Shown here piece by piece: positions 1-8,600 of a stretch of DNA of 64,000 nucleotides (the first letter of the stretch is position 1; each line of letters starts with the position of its first letter). The notes beneath the pieces were generated by a model. It worked only from the letters and a program-made list of their open reading frames with translations. It ran no database searches and had not been told where the DNA came from. Origin of the DNA: Flavobacterium sp. 9R (GTDB lineage Bacteria > Bacteroidota > Bacteroidia > Flavobacteriales > Flavobacteriaceae). The stretch covers positions 1,404,569-1,468,568 of the forward strand of contig NZ_LR733413.1 of the NCBI RefSeq assembly GCF_902506345.1, read 5' to 3'. The translations under genes and the position numbers were made by a program.

Positions 1-1573
1 TATTCAATAACAATCCAATATAAACAATTGCTATTAGTATTCTAAACAAGAACAACATGGCCATTGGGCCTCTAGATTTTCTCTCTTCCAAAAGAATACT
101 AACCTCGGCAACCGCAACTCTTCTTAACGATAATGCCCAAAGAAATGGTGCTAAAAAAAACAATGTAATTAAAGCTCCTATAGCTGCTCCAAAAGGATAT
201 TCTTTTACTAATGGCAGAATGAATCTTGACGAAAGTAAAATAACGGCAACAATTATTATAGAGTGAATAACAACCTGTGTCAAGTAAGCATTAATGACAG
301 TTTTCCAATTGTTAACTGTTTTGATAGCTTGGGTACTTGCGCTATAACGTTCAATTCTTTTAAGCCATTTTCTGGGTAGTTTTCTACTTAAAAAATCAGA
401 AAAAGGTCCTGAAAATTTAATCATATAGGGCGTACTAAAAGTAGTCATCGCAGAAACGGCAACAACTATTGGATAAAGGAATGAACTAGTCACTTGGAGC
501 GTAATTCCTAAAGTAGCAATGATAAATGAAAACTCTCCAATTTGTGATAAACTCATTCCTGTTTGTACGGATTCCTTAAGTGGCTGACCAGAGAGAAGAC
601 ATCCAATGGTTGAACTAATAGATTGACCAAATATAGTAACTAGGGATAAAATTAGAACTGGAATTGCGTGTTCTACTAGTGTATGCGGGTCTATCAACAT
701 TCCTACAGAAACAAAAAAAACTGCACCAAATAAATCTTTTACGGGCTTTACTAAATGTTCAATATGTTCGGCTTGAGTGGTTTCTGCAATGATAGAGCCC
801 ATAATAAAGGCACCAAGAGCGGGAGAGAAACCAACATTGGCAGCCAAAATTACCATTAACAAGCAAAGGGCTATAGATATGATGAGCAACATTTCATCGG
901 TTAATAAATGCTTGGCTTTTTTTAATACCGTTGGAATGATAAAAATCCCACTCAAAAACCAAAGCACTAAAAAGAAAACCAATTTCAAAATCGATTGAAT
1001 CAACTCGCCGCCCGAGAAATTTTCACTAACGGCTATAGTAGACAAAAGAACCATTAATAGAATGGCAATAATATCCTGTACGATTAACGCACCAATTACA
1101 TTGCCTACAAATCGTTGCACTTTAATACCTAATTCATCAAAACTTTTCAAAATAATTGTTGTTGATGAAATGGATAGAATTACGCCTAAAAAAAGGCTAT
1201 CCATTTTGGACCAATCTAACAATTGTCCCACAAAATAGCCCAAAAAAATCATAAAGCTAATTTGTGTTATAGCAGTAATTGATGCTGTTCCGCCTACTTT
1301 GATTAGTTTTTTAAAACTGAATTCTAAACCCAAACTGAAAAGTAAAAAGATGATGCCAATCTCAGCCCAAACTTCAACACTTTTAGTATCGCGAATGGTT
1401 GGAAAAAAGTCAAAATTATTCCCAGCCAAAAATCCAGCTATCAAATACCCTAAAACCAAAGGTTGCTTTAATTTTTTGAACAGTAATACAGCAATTCCTG
1501 CCGTCATAAGTATTAACCCCAAATCAGTAATTAGTGGTTCAAGATGGGTTGATGCTTCTGCAACTGCACTCAT
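1..1573 (-). CDS. CPA2-family cation:proton antiporter (KefB-like), 3' end cut by window edge
   Basis: Inner-membrane monovalent cation/proton antiporter of the CPA2 family, involved in K+ or Na+ and pH homeostasis. About 524 codons are visible and the frame is still open at position 1, so the C-terminus lies outside. The start is the ATG at 1571-1573 (MSAVAEASTHLEPL). Alternating hydrophobic segments follow, with the family-typical stretches LKQPLVLGYLIAG near residue 40, SSTTIILKSFDELG around residues 135-150 and then VQDIIAI, whose Gln-Asp pair is characteristic of the CPA2 ion site. The last visible residues are again hydrophobic (MLFLFRILIAIV), so extra membrane segments follow the exchanger core; no TrkA-N domain is seen. 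The ion specificity cannot be told from sequence. Confidence 0.85.
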   Translation of the reverse strand, partial: MSAVAEASTHLEPLITDLGLILMTAGIAVLLFKKLKQPLVLGYLIAGFLAGNNFDFFPTIRDTKSVEVWAEIGIIFLLFSLGLEFSFKKLIKVGGTASITAITQISFMIFLGYFVGQLLDWSKMDSLFLGVILSISSTTIILKSFDELGIKVQRFVGNVIGALIVQDIIAILLMVLLSTIAVSENFSGGELIQSILKLVFFLVLWFLSGIFIIPTVLKKAKHLLTDEMLLIISIALCLLMVILAANVGFSPALGAFIMGSIIAETTQAEHIEHLVKPVKDLFGAVFFVSVGMLIDPHTLVEHAIPVLILSLVTIFGQSISSTIGCLLSGQPLKESVQTGMSLSQIGEFSFIIATLGITLQVTSSFLYPIVVAVSAMTTFSTPYMIKFSGPFSDFLSRKLPRKWLKRIERYSASTQAIKTVNNWKTVINAYLTQVVIHSIIIVAVILLSSRFILPLVKEYPFGAAIGALITLFFLAPFLWALSLRRVAVAEVSILLEERKSRGPMAMLFLFRILIAIVYIGLLLN

Positions 1574-1672
1574 TATTTTTGGTTTTGAAAATTATAAAAT
1601 CTCGATTTTGGCTAATTTACAAAAATCGTTTTTGAAATCCTGTTTTTGAGCTACAACAAAAAGTTAAAACCA

Positions 1673-1700
1673 AAAAAAGCTATCGGTTAGGATAGCTTTT
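1673..1700. terminator. Bidirectional hairpin terminator
   Basis: AAGCTATC and GATAGCTT pair around a 6-nt loop (GGTTAG), flanked by A- and T-runs on both sides. It lies between the antiporter start (1573) and the displaced purB tail (1725), so it ends minus-strand transcription coming from purB and the 213-residue gene. Confidence 0.75.
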
Positions 1701-1724
1701 GTAGGTAAAAATATTTTTTGGACG

Positions 1725-1763
1725 ATTAAATCCCAATAAAATTACTAGGTTTAATTTGATAAT
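1725..1763 (-). pseudogene. Duplicated 3' tail of purB
   Basis: Read on the minus strand this segment encodes YQIKPSNFIGI and a stop, which matches the last residues of the intact PurB (LQITPSNFIGI and stop). The 22 bases at 1725-1746 are identical to 2420-2441. Upstream of these the match continues with synonymous differences (CCT/CCA, ATT/ATC), which suggests a real purB tail from a diverged lineage rather than chance. The 213-residue gene lies exactly between the two copies, so the segment looks like the displaced old end of purB left by an insertion. Confidence 0.65.
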
Positions 1764-1771
1764 ATTTAATT

Positions 1772-2410
1772 TCATTCTATTTGAAAAGTTCCGACTTTAG
1801 AATTCTTATAATAAAGTGCATAAACAGAATTTTTTAGTTCTTTTAATGTTATAAAGAATAATTCAGCTCTAAAATTTTTGTAAGTTGTTTTACCGAAATA
1901 TATTAAGCTTTTGTCTGGATTTTTTTTAGTTCCAAATTCAATTGGAACACCAAAATCTTTATAATCTTTCATACTAAATTGATCAAAAACATCGATTACA
2001 TCAGAATTGTATTGTGGTAGAATGTAAGAATATTTTTTACTATCCTGAGGTTTTTCTTTTCGGTATGGATTTACTTCAGGAAAACCAATAAAACCAGCAT
2101 ATCCCAAATAATCACCAACTCTGTACCTAACTTTATTTACAGTGTCTAAAAGAGAAAATGCACTAATTTCTGCCCGATATTCACCCTTTGATTTTATTTG
2201 GCATTTTACCATTATAAATTTCAATTTTGTTTGGTCAAATCGTACACTTCTTAACATTGAATTGGAAAAACCTGATGGTTCTTTCGCCTTTTCCATCTCA
2301 ATACTTAAACTATCGACAATAATTTTATTTTGTGAATAAGAAATTTGAAAAGTTAGTAAAACAAAAAAGTATAGCAGAATATATTTTGCAATTCTAATAG
2401 TTTTCATCAT
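1772..2410 (-). CDS. Secreted protein of unknown function, inserted at the purB 3' end
   Basis: About 212 residues. The N-terminus (MMKTIRIAKYILLYFFVLL, cleavage after SYSQ) is a type I signal peptide, so export across the inner membrane is likely. ATG codons occur at 2410 and 2407; a GTG at 2413 is possible but less likely. The mature part is rich in Lys, Tyr and Phe with no cysteine pair and no motif I recognise; it reads as a beta-rich domain. The gene follows purB by about 10 bases and is flanked on its other side by a second copy of the purB tail, so it is probably co-transcribed with purB but a late arrival. I cannot assign a function. Confidence 0.7.
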   Translation of the reverse strand: MMKTIRIAKYILLYFFVLLTFQISYSQNKIIVDSLSIEMEKAKEPSGFSNSMLRSVRFDQTKLKFIMVKCQIKSKGEYRAEISAFSLLDTVNKVRYRVGDYLGYAGFIGFPEVNPYRKEKPQDSKKYSYILPQYNSDVIDVFDQFSMKDYKDFGVPIEFGTKKNPDKSLIYFGKTTYKNFRAELFFITLKELKNSVYALYYKNSKVGTFQIE

Positions 2411-2420
2411 CACTAATTAA

Positions 2421-3767
2421 TTAAATCCCAATAAAATTACTTGGTGTGATTTGAAGTAATTCTGCTTTTATGGCATCGGAAACTTCTAACGTAGCAATAA
2501 ATGCATGCATAGAATCTTTAGTGATTGCTTCGTTCGTTCTTGTCAAACCTTTTAACGCTTCATAAGGATTTGGATAGGCTTCGCGACGTAAAATCGTTTG
2601 AATAGCTTCTGCAACTACTGCCCAATTGTTTTCTAAATCTTCGTGGAATTTACTTTCGTTCAATAACAATTTGTTCAATCCTTTCAAAGTCGCTTCAAAA
2701 GCAATAAGTGTATGACCCATAGGTACACCAATATTTCTCAAAACCGTACTGTCGGTCAAATCGCGTTGTAGTCTTGAAATCGGTAATTTGGCTGACAAAT
2801 GCTCAAAAATCGCATTGGCAATACCTAAATTTCCTTCGGAGTTTTCAAAATCGATAGGGTTTACTTTATGTGGCATAGCCGATGAACCAATTTCGCCCGC
2901 TTTGATTTTTTGTTTGAAATATTCCATCGAAACATACGTCCAAATGTCACGGTCCAAATCGATGATGATGGTGTTGATTCTTTTTAAAGCATCGAAAAAT
3001 GCAGCAAAATGGTCGTAATGTTCAATCTGAGTCGTTGGAAAAGAGTGGTGTAATCCCAAAATATCTTCCACGAATTTTTTACCAAATTGTCTCCAGTCAA
3101 TTTGTGGATACGCTACGTGATGTGCATTGTAATTTCCAGTAGCACCACCAAATTTAGCCGCAAAAGGAATGTTGAACAACAAACGCATTTGCTCCTCTAA
3201 ACGCTCCACGAAAACCCCAAGTTCTTTTCCTAAGCGAGTAGGAGAGGCAGGCTGTCCGTGCGTACGTGCCAACATAGGAACGTGAGCCCATTCTTGACTT
3301 AACTCTTTCAATTTAGCAATTAAACCAATCAAAGATGGCATATATACTTTTTCAAACGCTTCTTTTGTCGAAAGCGGAATAGCCGTATTGTTGATGTCCT
3401 GAGAAGTCAATCCAAAATGAATAAACTCTTTGTGAGCCGATAGACCCAATTTTTCAAAAGCGTCTTTTATAAAGTATTCTACCGCTTTTACGTCGTGATT
3501 GGTAACTTTTTCAGTTTCCTTAATCCAAAGCGCATCTTCGGTGCTAAAGTTTTTGTAGATGTTGCGTAAACTCTCAAATACACTTGGGTTTACTCCAGTC
3601 AATTGTGGCAAAGGTTGTTCGCATAAGGCAATGAAATACTCGATTTCAACCAAAACACGGTATTTAATCAACGCTTCTTCTGAGAAAAAAGGCGCTAATG
3701 CAATTGTTTTATTTCTATATCTTCCATCAATAGGAGAAATGGCATTTAATTCGTTTAAAGTAGTCAT
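2421..3767 (-). CDS. purB: Adenylosuccinate lyase
   Basis: PurB catalyses two fumarate-releasing steps of purine synthesis: SAICAR to AICAR, and adenylosuccinate to AMP. The protein has 448 residues, the normal length for the fumarase/aspartase superfamily member. The superfamily signature GSSAMPHKVNP lies at 294-304 with its catalytic serine, and the ARTHGQP motif with the catalytic histidine at 170. The N-terminal LNAISPIDGRY is typical of this enzyme. It is preceded by a good TAnnTTTG box at 3793-3800. Its final codons are duplicated at 1725-1763, see that entry. Confidence 0.97.
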   Translation of the reverse strand: MTTLNELNAISPIDGRYRNKTIALAPFFSEEALIKYRVLVEIEYFIALCEQPLPQLTGVNPSVFESLRNIYKNFSTEDALWIKETEKVTNHDVKAVEYFIKDAFEKLGLSAHKEFIHFGLTSQDINNTAIPLSTKEAFEKVYMPSLIGLIAKLKELSQEWAHVPMLARTHGQPASPTRLGKELGVFVERLEEQMRLLFNIPFAAKFGGATGNYNAHHVAYPQIDWRQFGKKFVEDILGLHHSFPTTQIEHYDHFAAFFDALKRINTIIIDLDRDIWTYVSMEYFKQKIKAGEIGSSAMPHKVNPIDFENSEGNLGIANAIFEHLSAKLPISRLQRDLTDSTVLRNIGVPMGHTLIAFEATLKGLNKLLLNESKFHEDLENNWAVVAEAIQTILRREAYPNPYEALKGLTRTNEAITKDSMHAFIATLEVSDAIKAELLQITPSNFIGI

Positions 3768-3792
3768 TGTTGTGTTTTTTGTTCGAAAGGCA

Positions 3793-3800
3793 CAAAAATA
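3793..3800 (-). promoter_or_regulatory. Predicted -7 box for purB
   Basis: TATTTTTG on the minus strand fits the Bacteroidota -7 consensus TAnnTTTG. It would start transcription near 3786, about 19 nt before the purB ATG. The nearest TTG for a -33 element (3827-3829) is slightly further than usual, so the upstream half is weak. Confidence 0.5.
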
Positions 3801-3825
3801 AGCATAAGTGTTCAGTATTCAGTTT

Positions 3826-4533
3826 TCAAGACTTAGTTTTTTTCTCTAATTCCAATAACTTTTGTTGCAAAACAAGAATTCCTTCTGTAGCCTTCATAGC
3901 AATACAAGTCAGAGGATTTCTCAAATTCGAAATTGTAGTCGCTTTTGGGTCAATATAAAAAATAGGAACATTTTTTGGTGCAAAATCCGTCAGTCCTGCC
4001 GCAGGATACACTTGCAACGAAGTTCCAATAATCGCGATATAATCCGCTTGTTCTACCAAATCAATCGCGGCTTCTAGCGCAGGAACCGCCTCACCAAACC
4101 ACACAATATGCGGACGCAATTGGTTGCCGTTCGTATCACAATCGCCCAGTTGCAAATCGCCAGACCAATCCAAAACATAGGATTCATTTCGCGTACTTCG
4201 TACTTTTAGCAACTCTCCATGCAAGTGTAAAACGTTCTGACTTCCCGCACGCTCATGCAAATCATCCACGTTTTGTGTAACAATATTAACCTCAAAATCC
4301 TGTTCCAATTCCACCAAAACCTGATGCGCCAAATTCGGCTTGACCTCCAATAATTGCTTCCTCCTTTGATTGTAAAAATCCAAAACCAATGCAGGATTTT
4401 TTCGCCAACCTTCTGGCGTTGCCACCTCCATTACATCGTGCCCTTCCCACAATCCATCGCTATCTCTAAAGATTTTTATGCCGCTTTCAGCACTTATTCC
4501 AGCTCCTGTTAATACCACTAATTTCTTTTTCAT
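3826..4533 (-). CDS. cobB: Class III sirtuin, NAD-dependent protein deacylase
   Basis: Removes acyl groups from protein lysines using NAD+. The product has 235 residues from the ATG at 4531-4533; an upstream in-frame start at 4584 would be translated from the structured repeat and is rejected. The Rossmann motif GAGISAESGI is at 10-19, QNVDDLHERAGS near 87-98 and the catalytic His is at 105 (HLHGEL). Tyr54 and Arg57 (FYNQRR) form the YxxR motif of class III enzymes such as E. coli CobB and SIRT5, which handle succinyl-lysine. The small domain keeps only one cysteine (GDCDTNGNQLRPH), so the usual four-cysteine zinc site appears absent. A structured repeat sits 31 nt upstream. Confidence 0.9.
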   Translation of the reverse strand: MKKKLVVLTGAGISAESGIKIFRDSDGLWEGHDVMEVATPEGWRKNPALVLDFYNQRRKQLLEVKPNLAHQVLVELEQDFEVNIVTQNVDDLHERAGSQNVLHLHGELLKVRSTRNESYVLDWSGDLQLGDCDTNGNQLRPHIVWFGEAVPALEAAIDLVEQADYIAIIGTSLQVYPAAGLTDFAPKNVPIFYIDPKATTISNLRNPLTCIAMKATEGILVLQQKLLELEKKTKS

Positions 4534-4564
4534 TTGTCGAAAATTAATTTGTTTACCATTATTT

Positions 4565-4678
4565 GGGCGTGCCCACAGCTTCACAAAGGGGCATTCAGCA
4601 AGCGTGTTATGCGCCCCTTTGCGAAGCTGCGGTCGGGCTATCCGCGCTACTTCGGTAGCCAGCTCCTATCCCTCACGC
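4565..4678 (-). ncRNA. Structured intergenic repeat in the cobB leader (Flavo-1-like, copy 1)
   Basis: On the minus strand it opens with GTGAGGGATAGGAGC, continues through GCGGATAGCCCGACC, then a long hairpin built from GCAGCTTCGCAAAGGGGC and GCCCCTTTGTGAAGCTGT, and ends with GGGCACGCCC 31 nt before the cobB start. The opening, GGATAGCCCGACC and GGGCACGCCC blocks recur at 47691-47804, while the hairpins between them differ in sequence. Its GC content is far above the surroundings. The architecture recalls the Flavo-1 RNA class of Flavobacteria, but I could not compare it with the Rfam model. Confidence 0.5.
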
Positions 4679-4711
4679 AAAAAAAAAACATTACTCAAAT
4701 AAAATCATTTT

Positions 4712-4871
4712 TTCATTCAAATCCCAATTCCCAATTCCATAATCCAAAACTCAAAATCCAAAACTCTAAATCCAAATTCCAAAACCCAAAACCCAAATTT
4801 CAAATTCCAAAATCCAAATCACTAACTATTAATCACTAATTACTAATCACTGATTACTAATCACTAATTAC
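4712..4871. repeat. Degenerate simple-repeat tract upstream of trmH
   Basis: Two adjoining runs: from about 4712 to 4819, variations on AATTCCAAAATCCAAA with almost no G, and from 4820 to 4871, variations on TCACTAATTACTAA. Shorter pieces of the second type occur at 21781-21850 and 27250-27283, and related GTGTTCAGTATTCAG pieces at 3808-3826 and 27105-27140. Nothing coding is seen here; with the structured repeat this accounts for the whole 370-base gap between cobB and trmH. Confidence 0.7.
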
Positions 4872-4877
4872 TTTTCT

Positions 4878-4885
4878 TATTTTTG
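4878..4885 (+). promoter_or_regulatory. Predicted -7 box for trmH
   Basis: TATTTTTG, followed after about 19 bases by the ATG at 4904. This argues against the in-frame TTG at 4883, which would overlap the box. No TTG lies at the proper upstream spacing. Confidence 0.45.
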
Positions 4886-4903
4886 CCAAAAAAAAAATCA
4901 GGG

Positions 4904-5566
4904 ATGATAGATTTGGATTACCTAGAATATTTAGAAGGATTTTTAACCGACAATAGAAAAGAAAATTTCTTAAAAGTACTTAAAAACAGAACCAATCACT
5001 TTACAGTGGTAGTCGAGGACGTGTTTCAAATGCACAATGCTAGTGCGGTAATGCGTAGTTGTGAAGTTTTTGGTGTACAAAATATGAATGTAATTGAGCA
5101 GCGTTTTGGTAAACGAATCGACAAACAAATCGCTATGGGCGCTCAAAAGTGGGTCGATATTACCCCGTTTGATTCGGTAAGCAATTGTATCGATACGCTA
5201 AAAAGTAAAGGCTATCAAATCATTGCCACCACACCTCATACCAATGATTGTGATTTGGAGGATTTTGATTTTTCTAAACCCAGCGCATTGTGTTTTGGTA
5301 CCGAAAAAGAAGGTTTATCCGAAGAGATTATGCAAAAAGCCGATGGATTTCTCAAAATCCCTATGGTTGGTTTTACAGAAAGTTTGAATATTTCAGTATC
5401 CGCAGCAATTATTTTGCAAAATCTAACCAATCGTTTGCGCAATTCCGATATTCCTTGGCAATTAACCGAAGCCCAAATTCTCGAAAAACGACTCGATTGG
5501 GCACGAAAATCCATCAAAGACATCAAACGCATCGAGGCGCGTTATTTTGAGGAGAAAGGGAAATAA
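4904..5566 (+). CDS. trmH: TrmH-family (SpoU) tRNA 2'-O-ribose methyltransferase
   Basis: Cytosolic SPOUT-fold enzyme that transfers methyl from AdoMet to a ribose 2'-OH, most likely G18 of tRNA. It has 220 residues from the ATG at 4904. The SpoU motifs are visible: motif 1 around HNASAVMRSCEVFGV (with the conserved N and R), motif 2 FGTEKEGLSEE, and motif 3 ESLNISVSAAIIL, which form the knotted AdoMet site. The RNA-binding N-terminal extension is short, as in TrmH rather than 23S enzymes. Single gene, convergent with secA across a strong terminator. The exact target nucleotide is inferred from family resemblance. Confidence 0.88.
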   Translation: MIDLDYLEYLEGFLTDNRKENFLKVLKNRTNHFTVVVEDVFQMHNASAVMRSCEVFGVQNMNVIEQRFGKRIDKQIAMGAQKWVDITPFDSVSNCIDTLKSKGYQIIATTPHTNDCDLEDFDFSKPSALCFGTEKEGLSEEIMQKADGFLKIPMVGFTESLNISVSAAIILQNLTNRLRNSDIPWQLTEAQILEKRLDWARKSIKDIKRIEARYFEEKGK

Positions 5567-5609
5567 TGCAATAGTTCTGAACAAAAATAATTTGTAGCAA
5601 ATAGCATAC

Positions 5610-5645
5610 AAAACAAAGGCTACCTTTTGGGTAGCCTTTGTTTTG
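5610..5645. terminator. Strong bidirectional terminator between trmH and secA
   Basis: Perfect 15-bp stem (AAAACAAAGGCTACC with GGTAGCCTTTGTTTT) around a 5-nt loop. T-runs on both strands allow it to serve the two convergent genes. Confidence 0.9.
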
Positions 5646-5666
5646 TTATATTATATAAAATTGGGT

Positions 5667-8600
5667 TTAGCTTACTAAAACCCAAGTTCCAGCTGCTAAT
5701 AAGCTTTCAGCTTTCTTGTATTTCATCGTTTCTGTTTTGCCAGTAGCTACTTCTTGAATAGTTACAGTGTCATTACGATTAATTTTAGGCTGGTCGCGAA
5801 CAATAGTTTCAGTCACTTGACGGGCTTGTGTTTGCCCTGCCTCACGATTGATACTTTCGCTGTTTTCGATTTCGTCTTTATTCAATTGGTAATCGTCTTT
5901 TGGACGTTCTACTTCTTTAGCTTCTTGAATTCTTTGGTTTTCTTGAGCAGGTAAGTCACCTTTAAACAAGAATGAAATCACTTCTTTATTCACATTATCT
6001 AACATAGAACGGAATAAGTTGAAGGCTTCTAATTTGTAAATAAGCAATGGGTCTTTTTGTTCGTGAACTGCCAATTGAACCGATTGTTTCAATTCGTCCA
6101 TTTTACGTAAATGTTTTTTCCAAGCTTCGTCTACAATCGCTAAAGTGATGTTTTTCTCAAAATCAGCTACTAATTGCGCTCCTTCAGTATCGTAAGCTTT
6201 TTTCAAATCGGTCACTACATTCAATGATTTGATGCCGTCAGAGAAAGGAACTACAATGCGCTCGAATTGGTTGTTTGGGTCCTCATATACACTTTTGATA
6301 ATAGGGAAAGCTTCTCTAGCACTTCTTGCTGTTTTTTCGGTGTAAAAATCCAAAGTAGCTTTGTACACTTTTCCAGTTAATTCCATTTCATTCAGTTTAG
6401 CAAAATCACTTTCGCTAACTGGTGATGTAATTGAGAAATAACGAATCAATTCAAATTCGAAGTTTTTGAAATCGTTGCTTAATTTATTGTTTGTCACAAT
6501 TAATTCGCAAGTATCATACAACATATTGGCGATGTCTAGTTTTAGACGCTCTCCATGTAAAGCGTGACGACGACGTTTGTACACTACTTCACGTTGTGCA
6601 TTCATAACATCATCATATTCTAATAAACGTTTACGAACTCCAAAGTTGTTTTCTTCTACTTTTTTCTGTGCACGTTCAATAGATTTGGTCATCATAGAGT
6701 GTTGAATCACTTCGCCTTCTTGTAAGCCCATTCTATCCATTACTTTGGCTACTCTTTCAGAACCAAACAAACGCATTAAATTATCTTCTAACGAAACATA
6801 GAATTGAGAACTTCCTGGGTCTCCTTGACGACCTGCACGACCACGTAACTGACGGTCAACACGACGTGAATCGTGACGTTCCGTACCGATAATGGCCAAT
6901 CCACCAGCTGCTTTTACTTCTGATGTCAATTTGATATCCGTTCCACGACCCGCCATGTTGGTAGCAATAGTTACCACACCTGGTTTTCCTGCTTCTTCAA
7001 CAATTTGAGCCTCTTGTTTGTGCATTTTTGCATTCAATACGTTGTGCGTTACACCACGCATCTTAAGCATTCTACTCAATAACTCTGAAATCTCTACTGA
7101 TGTTGTCCCAATTAATACCGGTCTTCCTGCTTTAGATAATTCGGTAACATCTTCGATTACGGCATTGAATTTTTCACGAGTCGTTTTGTAAATCAAATCG
7201 TCTTTGTCAATTCTAGCCATTCCTCTATTGGTAGGAATTTCAACTACATCCAACTTGTAGATTTGCCATAACTCGCCTGCTTCTGTTACAGCTGTTCCTG
7301 TCATACCACCTAGTTTGTTATACATTCTAAAGTAGTTTTGCAAAGTAACAGTAGCAAAAGTTTGAGTAGCTGCTTCAATTTTTACATTTTCTTTGGCTTC
7401 AATGGCTTGGTGTAATCCGTCTGAGTAACGACGGCCATCCATAATACGTCCTGTTTGCTCATCAACAATAAGGATTTTATTGTCCATGATTACATATTCT
7501 ACATCTTTTTCAAAAAGAGAATAAGCTTTTAATAATTGTGTCAAAGTGTGAATACGCTCGCTTTTTACTCCAAAATCTTGGAACAATCTTTCTTTAGCTT
7601 CCGCTTCAGTATCTTTGTCTAAATTTTGCTTTTCGATAGCAGCAATTTCAGTTCCAATGTCTGGAAGAACGAAAAAGTCTGCATCTGTATCACCAGAAAG
7701 GAATTTAATTCCATTATCTGTCAATTCTACTTGATTGTTTTTCTCTTCAATTACGAAATATAAAGCTTCGTCAACAATATGCATTTCACGATTGTTGTCT
7801 TGCATGTATTGATTTTCGGTTTTTTGAAGCAATTGTTTGATACCTTCTTCACTCAAAAACTTAATCAATGCTTTGTTCTTAGGTAAACTTCTGTAGGCTC
7901 TCAATAAATTGAAACCACCGTCTTTGGTGTTTCCTTCTTTGATTAGTTTTTTAGCTTCTGCCAAAAAACCATTAGCCAATTGACGTTGTAAACTAACTAA
8001 GTTTTCGATTTTTGGTTTCAATTCATTAAACTCATGGCGGTCTCCTTGAGGAACTGGACCAGAAATAATCAATGGAGTTCTAGCGTCATCAATCAAAACA
8101 GAATCCACCTCATCGACTATGGCGTAATTGTGTTTGCGTTGCACTAAATCTTCTGGCGAATGCGCCATGTTATCTCTTAGGTAATCAAAACCAAACTCAT
8201 TATTGGTTCCGTAAGTGATGTCTGCATCGTAGGCTTTTTTTCTTCCTTCAGAATTGGGTTCGTGGTTGTCAATACAATCAACAGTCAAACCATGAAATTC
8301 GAACAAAGGAGCTTTCCAAGTACTATCACGTTTTGCTAAGTAGTCATTTACCGTGACTAAGTGTACCCCATTTCCTGTCAATGCATTCAAATACAATGGA
8401 AGCGTCGCAACCAAAGTTTTTCCTTCACCCGTTTGCATCTCAGAAATTTTTCCTTGGTGCAACACCATACCACCAATCAACTGAACGTCGTAGTGAATCA
8501 TATCCCAAGTGATTTCTTTACCAGCGGCATTCCATGAATTAGCCCAATTAGCCGTATCGCCAACAATGTTGATGTAGCTTTTAGTAGCTGATAATTCTCT

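Noticed and set aside
1725..1771. A short reading frame MKLNIIKLNLVILLGFN over the duplicated purB tail
   Set aside because: It is a shifted reading of the purB tail; the purB frame is the conserved one.
4534..4839. Long ORFs on the plus strand in the cobB-trmH gap
   Set aside because: They are translations of the structured repeat and the simple-repeat tract (SKFQNPKPKFQIPKSKS), with no gene-like composition.
5754..5954. Hydrophobic ORF antisense to secA
   Set aside because: Shadow of the SecA C-terminus; AT-rich antisense of Lys/Glu-rich sequence gives Phe-rich proteins.
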